From assembly GCA_947475295.1 (NCBI GenBank), contig CANJLF010000006.1:62001-126000 (forward strand): a stretch of 64,000 bases of DNA. The letters run 5' to 3'. Both the position numbers and the translations under genes were made by a program. Below, piece after piece: positions 54,768 through 63,334 of the stretch. Numbering within the stretch: position 1 is the stretch's first letter; the number at the start of each line of letters is the position of its first letter. Source of the DNA: Fidelibacterota bacterium. Its GTDB lineage: Bacteria > Pseudomonadota > Alphaproteobacteria > Rhodospirillales > Rhodospirillaceae. The notes under the pieces were generated by a model. It saw nothing but the letters and a program-made list of their open reading frames with translations, was not told where the DNA came from and did no database searches.

Positions 54768-56071
54768 GAGCGTTTCTCCTTGGGTGTGTCTTTCCCCGCA
54801 TCTTTTGGGGCGCGTTCGTTATCGGATAGGGCTTCTTCAACGCCTGCCATATAAGCCTGCACCGCCTCCGGGCCGGCTTCAGCGGCGAGCGCGCGCAGGC
54901 CTTTGATCGGCGCATGAGCCAAGCGCCGCGCGAAGCCCTCGGCCCACAGACGCAAAGCCTCGTCGTCGCCGCCGCCATTGCGCGGCAACCGGCGCAGGCT
55001 CTCCACGGCGGCTTGCTGATACTGCGTGGTCAACCGCTGCAAAAGCGGCGCGGCTTCGCGGATGGCGTATTCACTGCGCAGGCGTTCCAGGTGTTCATCG
55101 ATCACAACCCGCGCTGAAGCCAGTTGTCCTAGCTTGGCGGCGCGGCCTGAAGCGGCATCAGCGATGACTTCGTCCATGCCGACGCGATGCAGTCCCACCG
55201 CTTCCGCTGCTTCGGGATCGACGTTGGGCGGCACACCCAGATCGATCAACAGCGGATTTTTGCCAGCTGCGGCGAGCTTGGTGAGAAGAGCGCGGTCCAG
55301 CACGGGCTCGGCGCCGCCGACGGCTGTGATGATGACATCGAAGCCGGTGGGATCAGCCTTAAAGGCCTCGAGACTTTTCGCGTCGGCTTTGACCTCGGCA
55401 GCGAACTCTTGTGCGGATTCCAAAGTGCGATTGACGATGATCATCGGCAGGTTCTTCTGCGCGAAGGCCCGCGCGCAATGGCGCGTCATGGGCGAGACAC
55501 CAACAAGCGCGATGCGGCAGCTTCGTCCCGCGATGTGCTCGACCACGCGCGTGACCGCGAAATTGGCGAGCGAGTCCGCGTTGCCGGGCCGGGCTGCCTG
55601 CTGATGTACGTCTTGAGCAGCGCGCAAGGCTTCGCCGAAAATATAGTCGAGCTGCAGCCCACAGGTGCCGGCGGTGCGCGCCGTGGTCCAGGCGCCGCGC
55701 ACCTGGGCGTAGATTTCGCGCTCGCCGGCCTGAGCCGAGTCCAGGCCCGAGGCGACCAGGAACAGATGTTCGACCGCGCCCTCGTCGGTCCAGGCGCGGA
55801 AAATGCGCCGGGTTTCGGTCTCTAGCAGCGGTGTGGGGGCCAGCAACTGGCCCAGCTTGTCGCGGCAGGCTTGCACGACGAGGGGACTGTCGCCGGCCAG
55901 CACGAACTCGACGCGGTTGCAGGTGCCGATATAGGCCAGTTCCTGGGCGCCGATCTTGGCGGCCAGGGACGGCAGGCGCTGGGCGATCTGGTCCTTGGGC
56001 AGGGCCAACTGGCCCAGCCGCTCCACGCCGGCCGTCTTATATGATGCGCCTATAAGTGCGAATCGGTTCAT
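54764..56071 (-). CDS. hemA: Glutamyl-tRNA reductase
   Basis: First C5-route enzyme, reducing glutamyl-tRNA(Glu) to the semialdehyde; 435 residues. Catalytic Cys in YIGTCNRVEF (about 50), SYKTAGVERL N-terminal segment, NADPH-binding SCRIALVGVSPM, and a C-terminal dimerisation helix region. This is not the 5-aminolevulinate synthase that is also called HemA. First gene of the operon hemA-hemL-kinase-regulator-hemCEFJ. No clear Shine-Dalgarno before the ATG. Confidence 0.96.
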   Translation of the reverse strand: MNRFALIGASYKTAGVERLGQLALPKDQIAQRLPSLAAKIGAQELAYIGTCNRVEFVLAGDSPLVVQACRDKLGQLLAPTPLLETETRRIFRAWTDEGAVEHLFLVASGLDSAQAGEREIYAQVRGAWTTARTAGTCGLQLDYIFGEALRAAQDVHQQAARPGNADSLANFAVTRVVEHIAGRSCRIALVGVSPMTRHCARAFAQKNLPMIIVNRTLESAQEFAAEVKADAKSLEAFKADPTGFDVIITAVGGAEPVLDRALLTKLAAAGKNPLLIDLGVPPNVDPEAAEAVGLHRVGMDEVIADAASGRAAKLGQLASARVVIDEHLERLRSEYAIREAAPLLQRLTTQYQQAAVESLRRLPRNGGGDDEALRLWAEGFARRLAHAPIKGLRALAAEAGPEAVQAYMAGVEEALSDNERAPKDAGKDTPKEKRS

Positions 56072-56082
56072 GGTGGGTCGAT

Positions 56083-56120
56083 ATCATAGCCGTCTTTAAC
56101 GAATGTCACGGCCATGTCAC
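56083..56120 (-). promoter_or_regulatory. PhoB-box-like direct repeat and candidate -10 in the hemA/hemH divergent promoter
   Basis: ATGTCAC occurs at 56103-56109 and again at 56114-56120, separated by GGCC: two 7-bp repeats at an 11-bp period, the geometry bound by PhoB-type regulators. In hemA orientation the repeat is GTGACAT-N4-GTGACAT, and TATGAT (56083-56088) follows 14 bp downstream as a possible -10. That would give a nearly leaderless hemA message, so the -10 call is weak. The operon's own OmpR/PhoB-class regulator is the obvious candidate binder. Confidence 0.55.
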
Positions 56121-56209
56121 AGGGCCTTGCCGCGGCGGGAAATTTGCAGCTTTCCGCCCTACATAGGCCTATGGCATATCCGCGCAACCGAATGCGAAAG
56201 GAAAACACT

Positions 56210-57247
56210 TTGACCGACACCCGCTTGGCGATCGTGGTCTTCAACCTCGGCGGGCCCGACAGCCCGAAGGCCGTGCGGCCATTCCTGTTCAATCTGTTCA
56301 ACGATCCCTTCATCATCCCCCTGCCCGGACCCCTGCGTTGGCTGTTTGCTACAACGATCTCAACGCTGCGCGCGAAAAAGTCGCGCGGCTATTACGAGCG
56401 CCTTGGTGGGAAATCGGTGCTGCTGCCGGAGACCGAGGCCCAGGCCGCAGCCTTGCAGCAAGTGGCGAAGCCTTTCGCGGACGATGCACGCGTATTCATC
56501 CTCATGCGCTATTGGCATCCCATGGCGCGCGAAGTGGTCGCCGACCTCAAAGCCTACAATCCGACACGCATTGTCGTGCTGCCGCTATATCCGCAGTTCT
56601 CGACCACCACCACCGGCACGACGTTGGCCGTGCTCGCGCGCGAAGCCAAGCGCCAGGGCCTGACAACGCCGACGGAAGTGCTGTGCTGTTTTCCAACCGC
56701 CGAGGGCTTTGTCGCGCCGGTGGCCGATAAACTGCGCAGCGCCGTTGAGGCCGCCAAGGCCCATGGACGTCCGCGCGTGTTGTTTTCGGCCCACGGCTTG
56801 CCGGAGAAGATTATCGCCGACGGTGATCCCTATGAGTGGCAAGTGGCGCAGTCGACGGAAGCCATTGTCGCGAAGCTTGGGCTACCCGACCTCGATTGGA
56901 AGATCTGCTATCAAAGCCGCGTGACGCCTGTGAAATGGCTGGGGCCGCCGGTGGAAAGCGAAATCCGCCGGGCCGGCGCGGACCGTGTGCCGCTGATCAT
57001 CGTGCCGATCTCCTTTGTCTCGGAGCATGTCGAGACTTTGGTGGAACTGGATGAGACCATGCGCGATCTGGCCGCCGCCGCAGGAGTGCCGCATTTTTCG
57101 CGCCTCGCCGCCGTGCGAACCGATCCGGTGTTCATCAAGGCCTTGGCCGGCTTCACGGAATTTCTGCGCAATAAACGCACACCCTGCTCGGCCACGGGCG
57201 CACGCATCTGTCCCGCCCAGTTCGGAAAGTGCCCGCACGCCCCTTAA
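56210..57247 (+). CDS. hemH: Ferrochelatase with Cys-rich C-terminus
   Basis: Inserts Fe(II) into protoporphyrin IX; 345 residues. VFNLGGPDSP at the start, YPQFSTTTTG, the metal-site His in FSAHGLPEKII, YQSRVTPVKWLGP and the Glu in SFVSEHVETLVELD. The last 20 residues carry three Cys (CSATGARIC, then five residues, then C), reminiscent of the 2Fe-2S tail of some alphaproteobacterial ferrochelatases. I chose TTG at 56210 because AAAGGAA sits just before it and the protein then starts TDTRLAIV; an ATG six codons earlier is the alternative. Divergent from hemA. Confidence 0.94.
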   Translation: MTDTRLAIVVFNLGGPDSPKAVRPFLFNLFNDPFIIPLPGPLRWLFATTISTLRAKKSRGYYERLGGKSVLLPETEAQAAALQQVAKPFADDARVFILMRYWHPMAREVVADLKAYNPTRIVVLPLYPQFSTTTTGTTLAVLAREAKRQGLTTPTEVLCCFPTAEGFVAPVADKLRSAVEAAKAHGRPRVLFSAHGLPEKIIADGDPYEWQVAQSTEAIVAKLGLPDLDWKICYQSRVTPVKWLGPPVESEIRRAGADRVPLIIVPISFVSEHVETLVELDETMRDLAAAAGVPHFSRLAAVRTDPVFIKALAGFTEFLRNKRTPCSATGARICPAQFGKCPHAP

Positions 57248-57282
57248 ACCGGGAATTTTTCGTAACGTCAGGGCCGTTCGTC

Positions 57283-57309
57283 CAGCTTGCGCGTTAAGCT
57301 TGCAAGCTG
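57283..57309. promoter_or_regulatory. Inverted repeat upstream of dienelactone hydrolase gene
   Basis: CAGCTTGC and GCAAGCTG, 8-bp perfect arms 11 bp apart; the right part also contains the 12-bp palindrome AGCTTGCAAGCT (57297-57308). It lies 19 bp before the start codon. No U-run, so operator or leader hairpin rather than terminator. Confidence 0.4.
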
Positions 57310-57328
57310 AACTGCGAGAGGTGCGCCC

Positions 57329-58060
57329 ATGGCCTCCGCCATAAAGACCGAAGACATTATTTATAGCGACAGCCCGCTCACCATGAACGGCTTCGCGGCC
57401 TATGAGGACGGGCGGGCGGAAAAGCGCCCCGGCGTGCTGGTGGTGCACGAGGCCTGGGGTTTGGACGAACATGTGACCACGCGGGCGAAAATGCTGGCAA
57501 GCCTCGGCTATGTCGCCTTCGCCGCCGACATGTTCGGCGACCGGCGCCAAGTGACCAAGCGCGAGGAAGCCATGGCGCTGATCGGCGACTTGCGCGCCAA
57601 TCCGCAAAAACTCCGTGTGCGCGTGCGTGCGGCGCTGACGGCGATGTCAGCCATGCCGCAGGTGGATGGGGCGCGCCTTGGCGCCATCGGCTTTTGTTTC
57701 GGCGGCACTTCCGTGCTGGAGTTGGCGCGCGACGGCGCCGATGCTGCCTGCGTCGTGAGCTTCCACGGCGGCCTGGAGACGCAGATGCCCGCAGTGCCTG
57801 GCGAAGTGAAGGCGCGTATTCTGGTGTGCAACGGCGCCGACGACCCCATGATTCCGCCGACACAGGTCAAAGCCTTCGAAGACGAGATGCACAAGGCCGG
57901 CGCCGACATCCGCGTCATCAACTACAAAGGCGCTGTGCACAACTTCACCAATCCCGCGGCGGACGGGTCCATCGCGCCGGGCATTCTCTACAACAAGCCC
58001 GCTGACGAACGGTCCTGGGCCGCCATGCGTGCATTTTTCGCCGACGTTTTCGGGCGATAG
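57329..58060 (+). CDS. Dienelactone hydrolase family protein
   Basis: 243 residues, alpha/beta hydrolase. Cys nucleophile in GFCFGGTS (about 124), Glu in VHEAWGLDEH (about 40), Asp in GADDPMIPP (about 172), His in GAVHNFTNPAA (about 203). GAGAGG precedes the ATG. Cytosolic; real substrate unknown, as no aromatic-degradation genes are near. Confidence 0.92.
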   Translation: MASAIKTEDIIYSDSPLTMNGFAAYEDGRAEKRPGVLVVHEAWGLDEHVTTRAKMLASLGYVAFAADMFGDRRQVTKREEAMALIGDLRANPQKLRVRVRAALTAMSAMPQVDGARLGAIGFCFGGTSVLELARDGADAACVVSFHGGLETQMPAVPGEVKARILVCNGADDPMIPPTQVKAFEDEMHKAGADIRVINYKGAVHNFTNPAADGSIAPGILYNKPADERSWAAMRAFFADVFGR

Positions 58061-58164
58061 CGTGGCCGGGCGGTCCGATTTAACATCTTGATATGTATTA
58101 ATGTTTCGACAGACGCGCGGCAGCGCCATTGACGCAGATGCCGCTGTGGATCACATAGACCCGC

Positions 58165-60201
58165 ATGAACGCTGTCACTTCCACGCCGAAGCCGCTGTTT
58201 TCCTACCGCAAGTATTGGGCGGAGCGTTTTGGCACGGCCCCCTTCCTGCCCATGTCGCGCGCCGAGATGGATGAGTTGGGCTGGGATGCCTGCGACGTCA
58301 TCCTAGTGACCGGCGACGCCTATGTGGATCATCCGAGCTTCGGCATGGCGATCATCGGCCGGTTGCTGGAAGCGCAAGGTTTCCGCGTCGGGCTTATCGC
58401 GCAGCCCGACTGGCAAAGCCCCGAGGCTTTTGCCGCCTTGGGCCGGCCCACACTCTACTTCGGCGTCACCGGCGGAAACATGGATTCCATGGTCAACCGC
58501 TATACCGCCGACAAGCGCCTGCGCCACAACGACAGCTACACGCCGGGCGGCGAAGGCGGCAAACGTCCCGACCGTTCGGTCATCGTTTATGCCCAGCGGT
58601 GCCGCGAAGCGTTCAAAGATGTACCGATTGTGCTGGGCGGCATTGAGAGCTCGCTTAGGCGCATCGCCCATTACGACTACTGGTCCGACAAAGTCCGTCG
58701 CTCAATTTTGGTCGATGCCAAAGCCGACATTCTGCTTTACGGCAACGCCGAACGCGCCGTGGTGGAAGTCACCCACCGTCTGGCCAAAGGCGCAAAGCCC
58801 GCCGACCTCGACGATGTGCGCGGCGTGGCGCTTCTGAAGCCGGCGGTTCCCGAAGGCTGGACGGCACTTCACGCCGACGACCTGGACGCCAGCGACGAAG
58901 GTGCCCGCGCCGCCGGCCCCATGACGGTGATCCGTCTGCCATCCTTTGAGCAGGTGGAGGGCGACAAAGAGTCCTATGCCCGCGCGAGCCGCGTGCTGCA
59001 TCGGGAAAGCAACCCCGGCAACGCGCGCCCACTTGTGCAAAAGCACGGCGACCGCGAGCTGTGGGTCACGCCGCCGCCGATTCCCCTGACCACCCCCGAG
59101 ATGGACGGCGTCTACGAGCTTCCTTACGCGCGGGCGCCTCATCCCTCTTACGGCGAGGCCAAGATCCCCGCCTGGGACATGATCCGTTTTTCCGTCACCA
59201 TCATGCGCGGCTGCTTCGGCGGCTGTTCGTTCTGTTCCATCACCGAACATGAAGGCCGCATCATCCAGAACCGGTCCCAAGAATCGGTGCTGCAAGAAAT
59301 CGGCCAGATCCGCGACAAGACCAAAGGCTTTACCGGCATCATCTCGGACATCGGCGGGCCCACCGCCAACATGTATCGTATCGCTTGCAAGGACACGAAA
59401 ACCGAATCCCTCTGCCGCAAGCCGTCTTGCGTGTATCCGGAAATCTGCCCAAACCTCAACACCAGCCATGACTCGCTGATCCAGCTTTACCGCAAGGCGC
59501 GCGAAGTGCCCGGCATCAAGAAGATCATGGTCGCCTCGGGCGTACGTTACGATCTGGCTGTAAAAAGCCCGGCCTATATCAAAGAACTCGTCACCCACCA
59601 CGTCGGCGGCTATTTGAAAATCGCACCCGAGCACACCGAGGCGGGCCCCTTGTCGAAGATGATGAAACCCGGCATCGGCGCCTACGACCGTTTCAAGCAG
59701 CTGTTCGATCAGGCGGCTAAGGAGGCGAACAAGGAATACTTCCTGATTCCTTATTTCATCGCCGCCCATCCCGGCACCACCGACGAGGACATGATGAACC
59801 TGGCGCTGTGGCTAAAGCGCCATAAGTACCGCGCCGATCAGGTGCAGACTTTCCTGCCCTCGCCCATGGCGCTGGCCACGGCGATGTACCATTCGGGCAG
59901 CAATCCCTTGCGCCCGATCCGGCGCGGCGTCTCCGAGTCGGTGGATGCCATCAAGGGCTTGCGCCAGCGCCGTCTGCACAAGGCCTTCTTGCGCTATCAC
60001 GACGCCGAGAACTGGCCGATCTTACGCGAGGCCTTGAAACGCATGGGCCGCGCCGATTTGATCGGTCCCGGCAAGCACCAGCTGATTCCTACCTGGCAGC
60101 CGGCGGGAACCGGCGGCACCGGCGGCGAAGGCAGCCGCCAAGGGCGCAAACACAAGACACAGCGTTTCCTGACTAAGGGCATACCAGCGCCGCGACGTTA
60201 A
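58165..60201 (+). CDS. YgiQ family radical SAM protein
   Basis: 678 residues. An N-terminal domain (about 1-330) with B12-binding-like character precedes the radical SAM core; the 4Fe-4S motif is [15 protein letters not shown] (about 352). [19 protein letters not shown] and the late HRR-rich end are typical of YgiQ. The tail is Gly-rich then basic. Reaction unknown in the family. Preceded by 104 bp containing AACAT and ATGTT arms that may frame its promoter. Confidence 0.93.
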   Translation: MNAVTSTPKPLFSYRKYWAERFGTAPFLPMSRAEMDELGWDACDVILVTGDAYVDHPSFGMAIIGRLLEAQGFRVGLIAQPDWQSPEAFAALGRPTLYFGVTGGNMDSMVNRYTADKRLRHNDSYTPGGEGGKRPDRSVIVYAQRCREAFKDVPIVLGGIESSLRRIAHYDYWSDKVRRSILVDAKADILLYGNAERAVVEVTHRLAKGAKPADLDDVRGVALLKPAVPEGWTALHADDLDASDEGARAAGPMTVIRLPSFEQVEGDKESYARASRVLHRESNPGNARPLVQKHGDRELWVTPPPIPLTTPEMDGVYELPYARAPHPSYGEAKIPAWDMIRFSVTIMRGCFGGCSFCSITEHEGRIIQNRSQESVLQEIGQIRDKTKGFTGIISDIGGPTANMYRIACKDTKTESLCRKPSCVYPEICPNLNTSHDSLIQLYRKAREVPGIKKIMVASGVRYDLAVKSPAYIKELVTHHVGGYLKIAPEHTEAGPLSKMMKPGIGAYDRFKQLFDQAAKEANKEYFLIPYFIAAHPGTTDEDMMNLALWLKRHKYRADQVQTFLPSPMALATAMYHSGSNPLRPIRRGVSESVDAIKGLRQRRLHKAFLRYHDAENWPILREALKRMGRADLIGPGKHQLIPTWQPAGTGGTGGEGSRQGRKHKTQRFLTKGIPAPRR

Positions 60202-60484
60202 CTTTTTAGGCCTGTTTGTAGATCCCGTCTTGCCGCGGTGCGGCACCGGCTAAGCGCTTACTAAAAGGCGAAATATCGGCCTTTCCGTTCCGGCGGAGTA
60301 GGGCTTTTATTTGAATCGATTGAAGATTGGCCACTTTTCCTGTAGGTTCCTGCCGTCGAGTTCTTCGCCTGCCTTGCTACATGCCCTTATAAGGCCTTCC
60401 CAAGACAACGCTGGATTCGGAAAATGTTGCGCGATGGTCGCGCAACGCAAACTACGCATACATGCATTTTCTAAGGAGACCAAT
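60202..60484 (+). promoter_or_regulatory. Long leader region of the cold-shock gene, with hairpin
   Basis: 283 bp without a supported gene. A hairpin GTTGCGCG-atggt-CGCGCAAC (60426-60446) has perfect 8-bp arms and ends 38 nt before the start codon; TAAGGAGA is the ribosome-binding site. Long structured leaders are usual for cspA-type genes, so this is probably its 5' untranslated region; the transcription start is unknown. Confidence 0.5.
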
Positions 60485-60688
60485 ATGGCTACAGGCACGG
60501 TAAAGTGGTTCAACTCGCAAAAGGGTTTCGGCTTCATTCAACCCAGCAACGGCGGCAAAGATGTGTTCGTGCACATCAGCGCAGTCGAGCGCGCGGGCCT
60601 CTCGACCCTCAACGAGGGCCAGAGCATCAGCTATGACGTCGTCAATGAGCGCGGCAAGGATGCCGCCGCGAATTTGAAGGTTGCGTAA
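60485..60688 (+). CDS. cspA: Cold-shock protein
   Basis: 67-residue single cold-shock domain. RNP1 KGFGFIQP and RNP2 DVFVHISAV are intact, after the usual GTVKWFNSQ start. Binds single-stranded RNA and DNA. Own long leader and own strong terminator, so a single-gene unit. The symbol is generic: several csp paralogues are common. Confidence 0.96.
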   Translation: MATGTVKWFNSQKGFGFIQPSNGGKDVFVHISAVERAGLSTLNEGQSISYDVVNERGKDAAANLKVA

Positions 60689-60714
60689 GCAATCCGACGC
60701 TACGGCGTAAAGTC

Positions 60715-60749
60715 AAAGCCCGGTGCAGTAGTGCACCGGGCTTTTTCTT
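60715..60749 (+). terminator. Rho-independent terminator of the cold-shock gene
   Basis: AAAGCCCGGTGCA-gtag-TGCACCGGGCTTT: perfect 13-bp stem with a 4-nt loop running into TTTTTC, 26 bp after the stop. Confidence 0.93.
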
Positions 60750-60771
60750 TGGGAAAACGTGCGGCACGGTT

Positions 60772-60984
60772 TCAGCGATGATGGCGCCAGCCGGGTTTGG
60801 CCAGATCGCTGGAGTTGATCATGGTCGCGTTGCAGGTCTTGCAGGTGAAATGCCGTTCCGCCCCGCGCATGACACCATCGGTCTTGCTCTCCGTGAGCGC
60901 GGCATGCGGCGGCTCGCTACGGCTCTTGCAAAGCTGCAATTGACAGGCGCGGCATCGCGGCGCGAGCGGTGTTTTAATGTCCAT
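60772..60984 (-). CDS. Small zinc-ribbon-like protein
   Basis: 70 residues. Two CxxC pairs (CRAC near 11, with a further Cys in LCKS, and CKTC near 51) suggest one zinc-ribbon. The start at 60984 has AAGGGG about 8 nt upstream. It lies 32 bp after the CarD gene on the same strand. Function unknown. Confidence 0.65.
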   Translation of the reverse strand: MDIKTPLAPRCRACQLQLCKSRSEPPHAALTESKTDGVMRGAERHFTCKTCNATMINSSDLAKPGWRHHR

Positions 60985-61016
60985 AGCTGTTGCCCCTTGC
61001 GGGCCGCGCACAGCGG

Positions 61017-61547
61017 TTAGGCCGCGCTCAGCAGCTTTTCCAGCTTCGATGTGGCGGCTTCGTGTTCAATCTTTTCGACCGCCGCCAATTCATAGGTCAA
61101 ACGGCCCAGAGCCTGTTCGTAGATCTGGCGTTCGCTATAGGACTGCTCGGACTGGTTCGGGCCGCGATGCAGATCGCGCACGACTTCAGCGATGGAGATG
61201 GGATTTCCGGAATTGATCTTGGCGGCATATTCCAGGGCGCGGCGGCTCCACATGGCGCGCTTGACCGTCGCGCGGCCTTTGAGCGTCGTCAGCGCCGTGG
61301 CCATGACCGGGCGCGTCGACAGCCTGCGAAGGCCGAGGTTCTTGGCCTTCAGCAAGGGCACGCGCAGCGTCATGCGGTCGCGGTCGAAGCTGATGACAAA
61401 CAGCTTGATGCTCTGATTGCCGATGACTTGGGTCTCGATCGTCGTGACCTTGCCCACGCCGTGGGTGGGATAAACCACAAAATCGCCCGCGGAAAAGGAG
61501 GCGGTGCCCTTGGCTTCAGTCGGCTGGGGAGCGGCAGAATTGGTCAT
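61017..61547 (-). CDS. CarD/CdnL-family transcriptional regulator
   Basis: 176 residues. The N-terminal Tudor-like RNA-polymerase interaction domain is plain (FVVYPTHGVGKVTTIE, then ISFDRDRMTLRVPL), followed by the helical C-terminal domain (WSRRALEYAAKINSG, then LAAVEKIEHE). CdnL proteins stabilise open complexes at rRNA and housekeeping promoters in alphaproteobacteria and myxobacteria. Confidence 0.94.
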   Translation of the reverse strand: MTNSAAPQPTEAKGTASFSAGDFVVYPTHGVGKVTTIETQVIGNQSIKLFVISFDRDRMTLRVPLLKAKNLGLRRLSTRPVMATALTTLKGRATVKRAMWSRRALEYAAKINSGNPISIAEVVRDLHRGPNQSEQSYSERQIYEQALGRLTYELAAVEKIEHEAATSKLEKLLSAA

Positions 61548-61927
61548 GTGGGATCTTTCTCTATGGTTGGCATTTCTCAGTGGTTAAGCATGGGCTCACG
61601 ACTGAAAGGCTCCCCCCGAAGCCTCCTGTGCAAGCGGCTCTTCTTCGAAAACTCCAAATTGGTCTAATCACGCATATTCTGTGGCCGAACATGCGGGGCC
61701 GGGCAGTGACTTAACCCAAACTCCGCGACATAGAAGTGCTGTTTTCCGAGCACTCGGAGCTATGGCCGGTGAGATATGGACGGGAGATCGTTTGGTCCGG
61801 CGGATCAGCGACGGACAAGAAGACCATAACATACAAATCCTTCGAATAACAGGGTAACCGCCCTTAAGGCGGGAATACTCCAGGTTGTTGGCCCGCAGCA
61901 TGATTCGGCCTCAATTCATCTAATGCT
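61548..61927. other. Divergent intergenic region, CarD / small basic protein
   Basis: 380 bp without a supported gene; promoters of both flanking genes should be here. A short hairpin CCGCC-cttaa-GGCGG lies at 61858-61872 without a U-run. The composition is less GC-rich than the genes. No RNA gene recognised. Confidence 0.4.
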
Positions 61928-62287
61928 GTGCGGAAACATATATATGCAGTAAACAAAGGTCACATCTCAGTGGAAGGCGGCCCCGGTGAACACACAGTGA
62001 TTACAAAAGAGAAAGCCCAACTCGCTGCCGCCCGGATCGCCGCGGAAGCGCGTCAAAAGGCCCAAGGCAAATTCGCCAAAACTCAGCTTCGCGATAACGC
62101 CTTCGTCCAGGAGAAAAAGCGCATCGAGGCGGCCAATGCCGAAAAGACCGCGCGGCTGCGCGGCTTGCGCCTGGCGAAAGAAGCGGCCGAACGCGAAACC
62201 GCTGAGAAGCTCGCCGCCGAAAAGGCCGCTCGGCCCAAACGGACGCGCGCTGCTCCGGCGCTCGCCTCAAGCACCGAAGAGCAATAG
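61928..62287 (+). CDS. Small charged helical protein (DUF6481-like)
   Basis: Up to 119 residues, almost all Ala/Lys/Glu/Arg after residue 25, predicted as one long helix (AARIAAEARQKAQGKFA; LRLAKEAAERETAEKLAAEK), with a basic end. Resembles DUF6481 proteins of alphaproteobacteria. The start is unsure: GTG at 61928, 61970 or 61997, none with a good Shine-Dalgarno. Precedes the YkgJ-like gene by 15 bp. Confidence 0.6.
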   Translation: MRKHIYAVNKGHISVEGGPGEHTVITKEKAQLAAARIAAEARQKAQGKFAKTQLRDNAFVQEKKRIEAANAEKTARLRGLRLAKEAAERETAEKLAAEKAARPKRTRAAPALASSTEEQ

Positions 62288-62302
62288 GCCGACATTCTCC
62301 GC

Positions 62303-62614
62303 GTGACGGCGCTAAGGCCCTCCAGCGACATAACCGATGCGTCATGCCGCTCATGCGGAGCATGTTGCGCGTATTCGTTCACTTGGCCGCGGTTTTCGCT
62401 GGAAAGTGAGGCTGCCCTTGCACGTATTCCACAAGAATACGTGGATGACCGCCACGGCCGAATGCGCTGTGACGGCGACCGGTGCAGCGCCCTCAAAGGT
62501 GAAGTTGGCGCGGCAACGTCATGCGCGGTCTACGCCGTGCGGCCGGAGGTTTGCCGGACGTGCCTGCCGGGCGACGACGCCTGCAAAGAAGCGCGCCGCC
62601 GGTTTAATCTGTGA
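62303..62614 (+). CDS. YkgJ family Cys-cluster protein
   Basis: 103 residues, GTG start. The CxxCGACC motif near residue 15 and later Cys residues (RCDGDRC, SCAVY, VCRTC) match the family's putative metal or Fe-S cluster binding. Cytosolic; function unknown. Probably transcribed with the preceding helical protein; 4 bp from the convergent GST gene. Confidence 0.85.
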   Translation: MTALRPSSDITDASCRSCGACCAYSFTWPRFSLESEAALARIPQEYVDDRHGRMRCDGDRCSALKGEVGAATSCAVYAVRPEVCRTCLPGDDACKEARRRFNL

Positions 62615-62618
62615 CGCG

Positions 62619-63254
62619 TTAGGCCCGAGCCACCAGCGGACTGCCCTCGCGCTCCAATACGCGGCGCACGGCGGGCCGGGCGATGATCCGGTCTTTGAAT
62701 GCGGTAAGGGCTTTCAATTCGTCGACCGGATATTTCCCGATTCTGCCCCAATCATAGAGTCGCAAGGCGTAACCGTCGGCGGACGCGGTATAAGTCTTGC
62801 CCATCATCCAATCCTGTTTTTGTAAACACTCATCAAGCCATTGCAGGTTCGCCCAGTAGAGGGCGTGGCCGCTGGCGACGATGCCGTCGAAGGCCGCAGG
62901 GTCGGCGCTGAAGCGCTCGGGCCGGAAGGACCGGCGGAAATTGATGTGCGCGGTGCTGGCGCTCCACGACAGCAGCGACATGCATTGCGCGCGTTCCATG
63001 GGATCCGTCGGGATAATTCCGGCCTCCGGCGCCTGATCGGCGATGTAGGACAGAATGGCGATGTTTTCGGTGAGCGTTTGACCGTCGATGGTCATGGCTG
63101 GAATCGTGCCGCGCGGATTGATCTTTTTATAGTCCGCCACCTGCGCCGGATCCTTGAGATTGACCGGCCGGGCTTCGAAAGCCAGACCCGACTCCTCGAG
63201 GGCGATATGGGCGACCAGCGAACACGCCGGATAGAAATAATACAGCACGAGCAT
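62619..63254 (-). CDS. Glutathione S-transferase family protein
   Basis: 211 residues. N-terminal thioredoxin-like domain (YYFYPACSLVAHIALEES, then the cis-Pro of GTIPAM and LTENIAILSYI) and an all-helical C-terminal domain ending with DELKALTAFKDRIIARPAV. The early Cys-Ser pair fits beta-class-like enzymes. Substrate unknown. Confidence 0.92.
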   Translation of the reverse strand: MLVLYYFYPACSLVAHIALEESGLAFEARPVNLKDPAQVADYKKINPRGTIPAMTIDGQTLTENIAILSYIADQAPEAGIIPTDPMERAQCMSLLSWSASTAHINFRRSFRPERFSADPAAFDGIVASGHALYWANLQWLDECLQKQDWMMGKTYTASADGYALRLYDWGRIGKYPVDELKALTAFKDRIIARPAVRRVLEREGSPLVARA

Positions 63255-63334
63255 ATGAGCGCCCTCCCCGGCACTTGAATTCCCGCCGAAGGTAGAGGAA
63301 ATCGCAGCCGTTGAGAATGCCGTGGCGCTATTTT

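Noticed and set aside
61858-61872. Hairpin after the CarD region as a terminator
   Set aside because: Short stem, no U-run in either direction.
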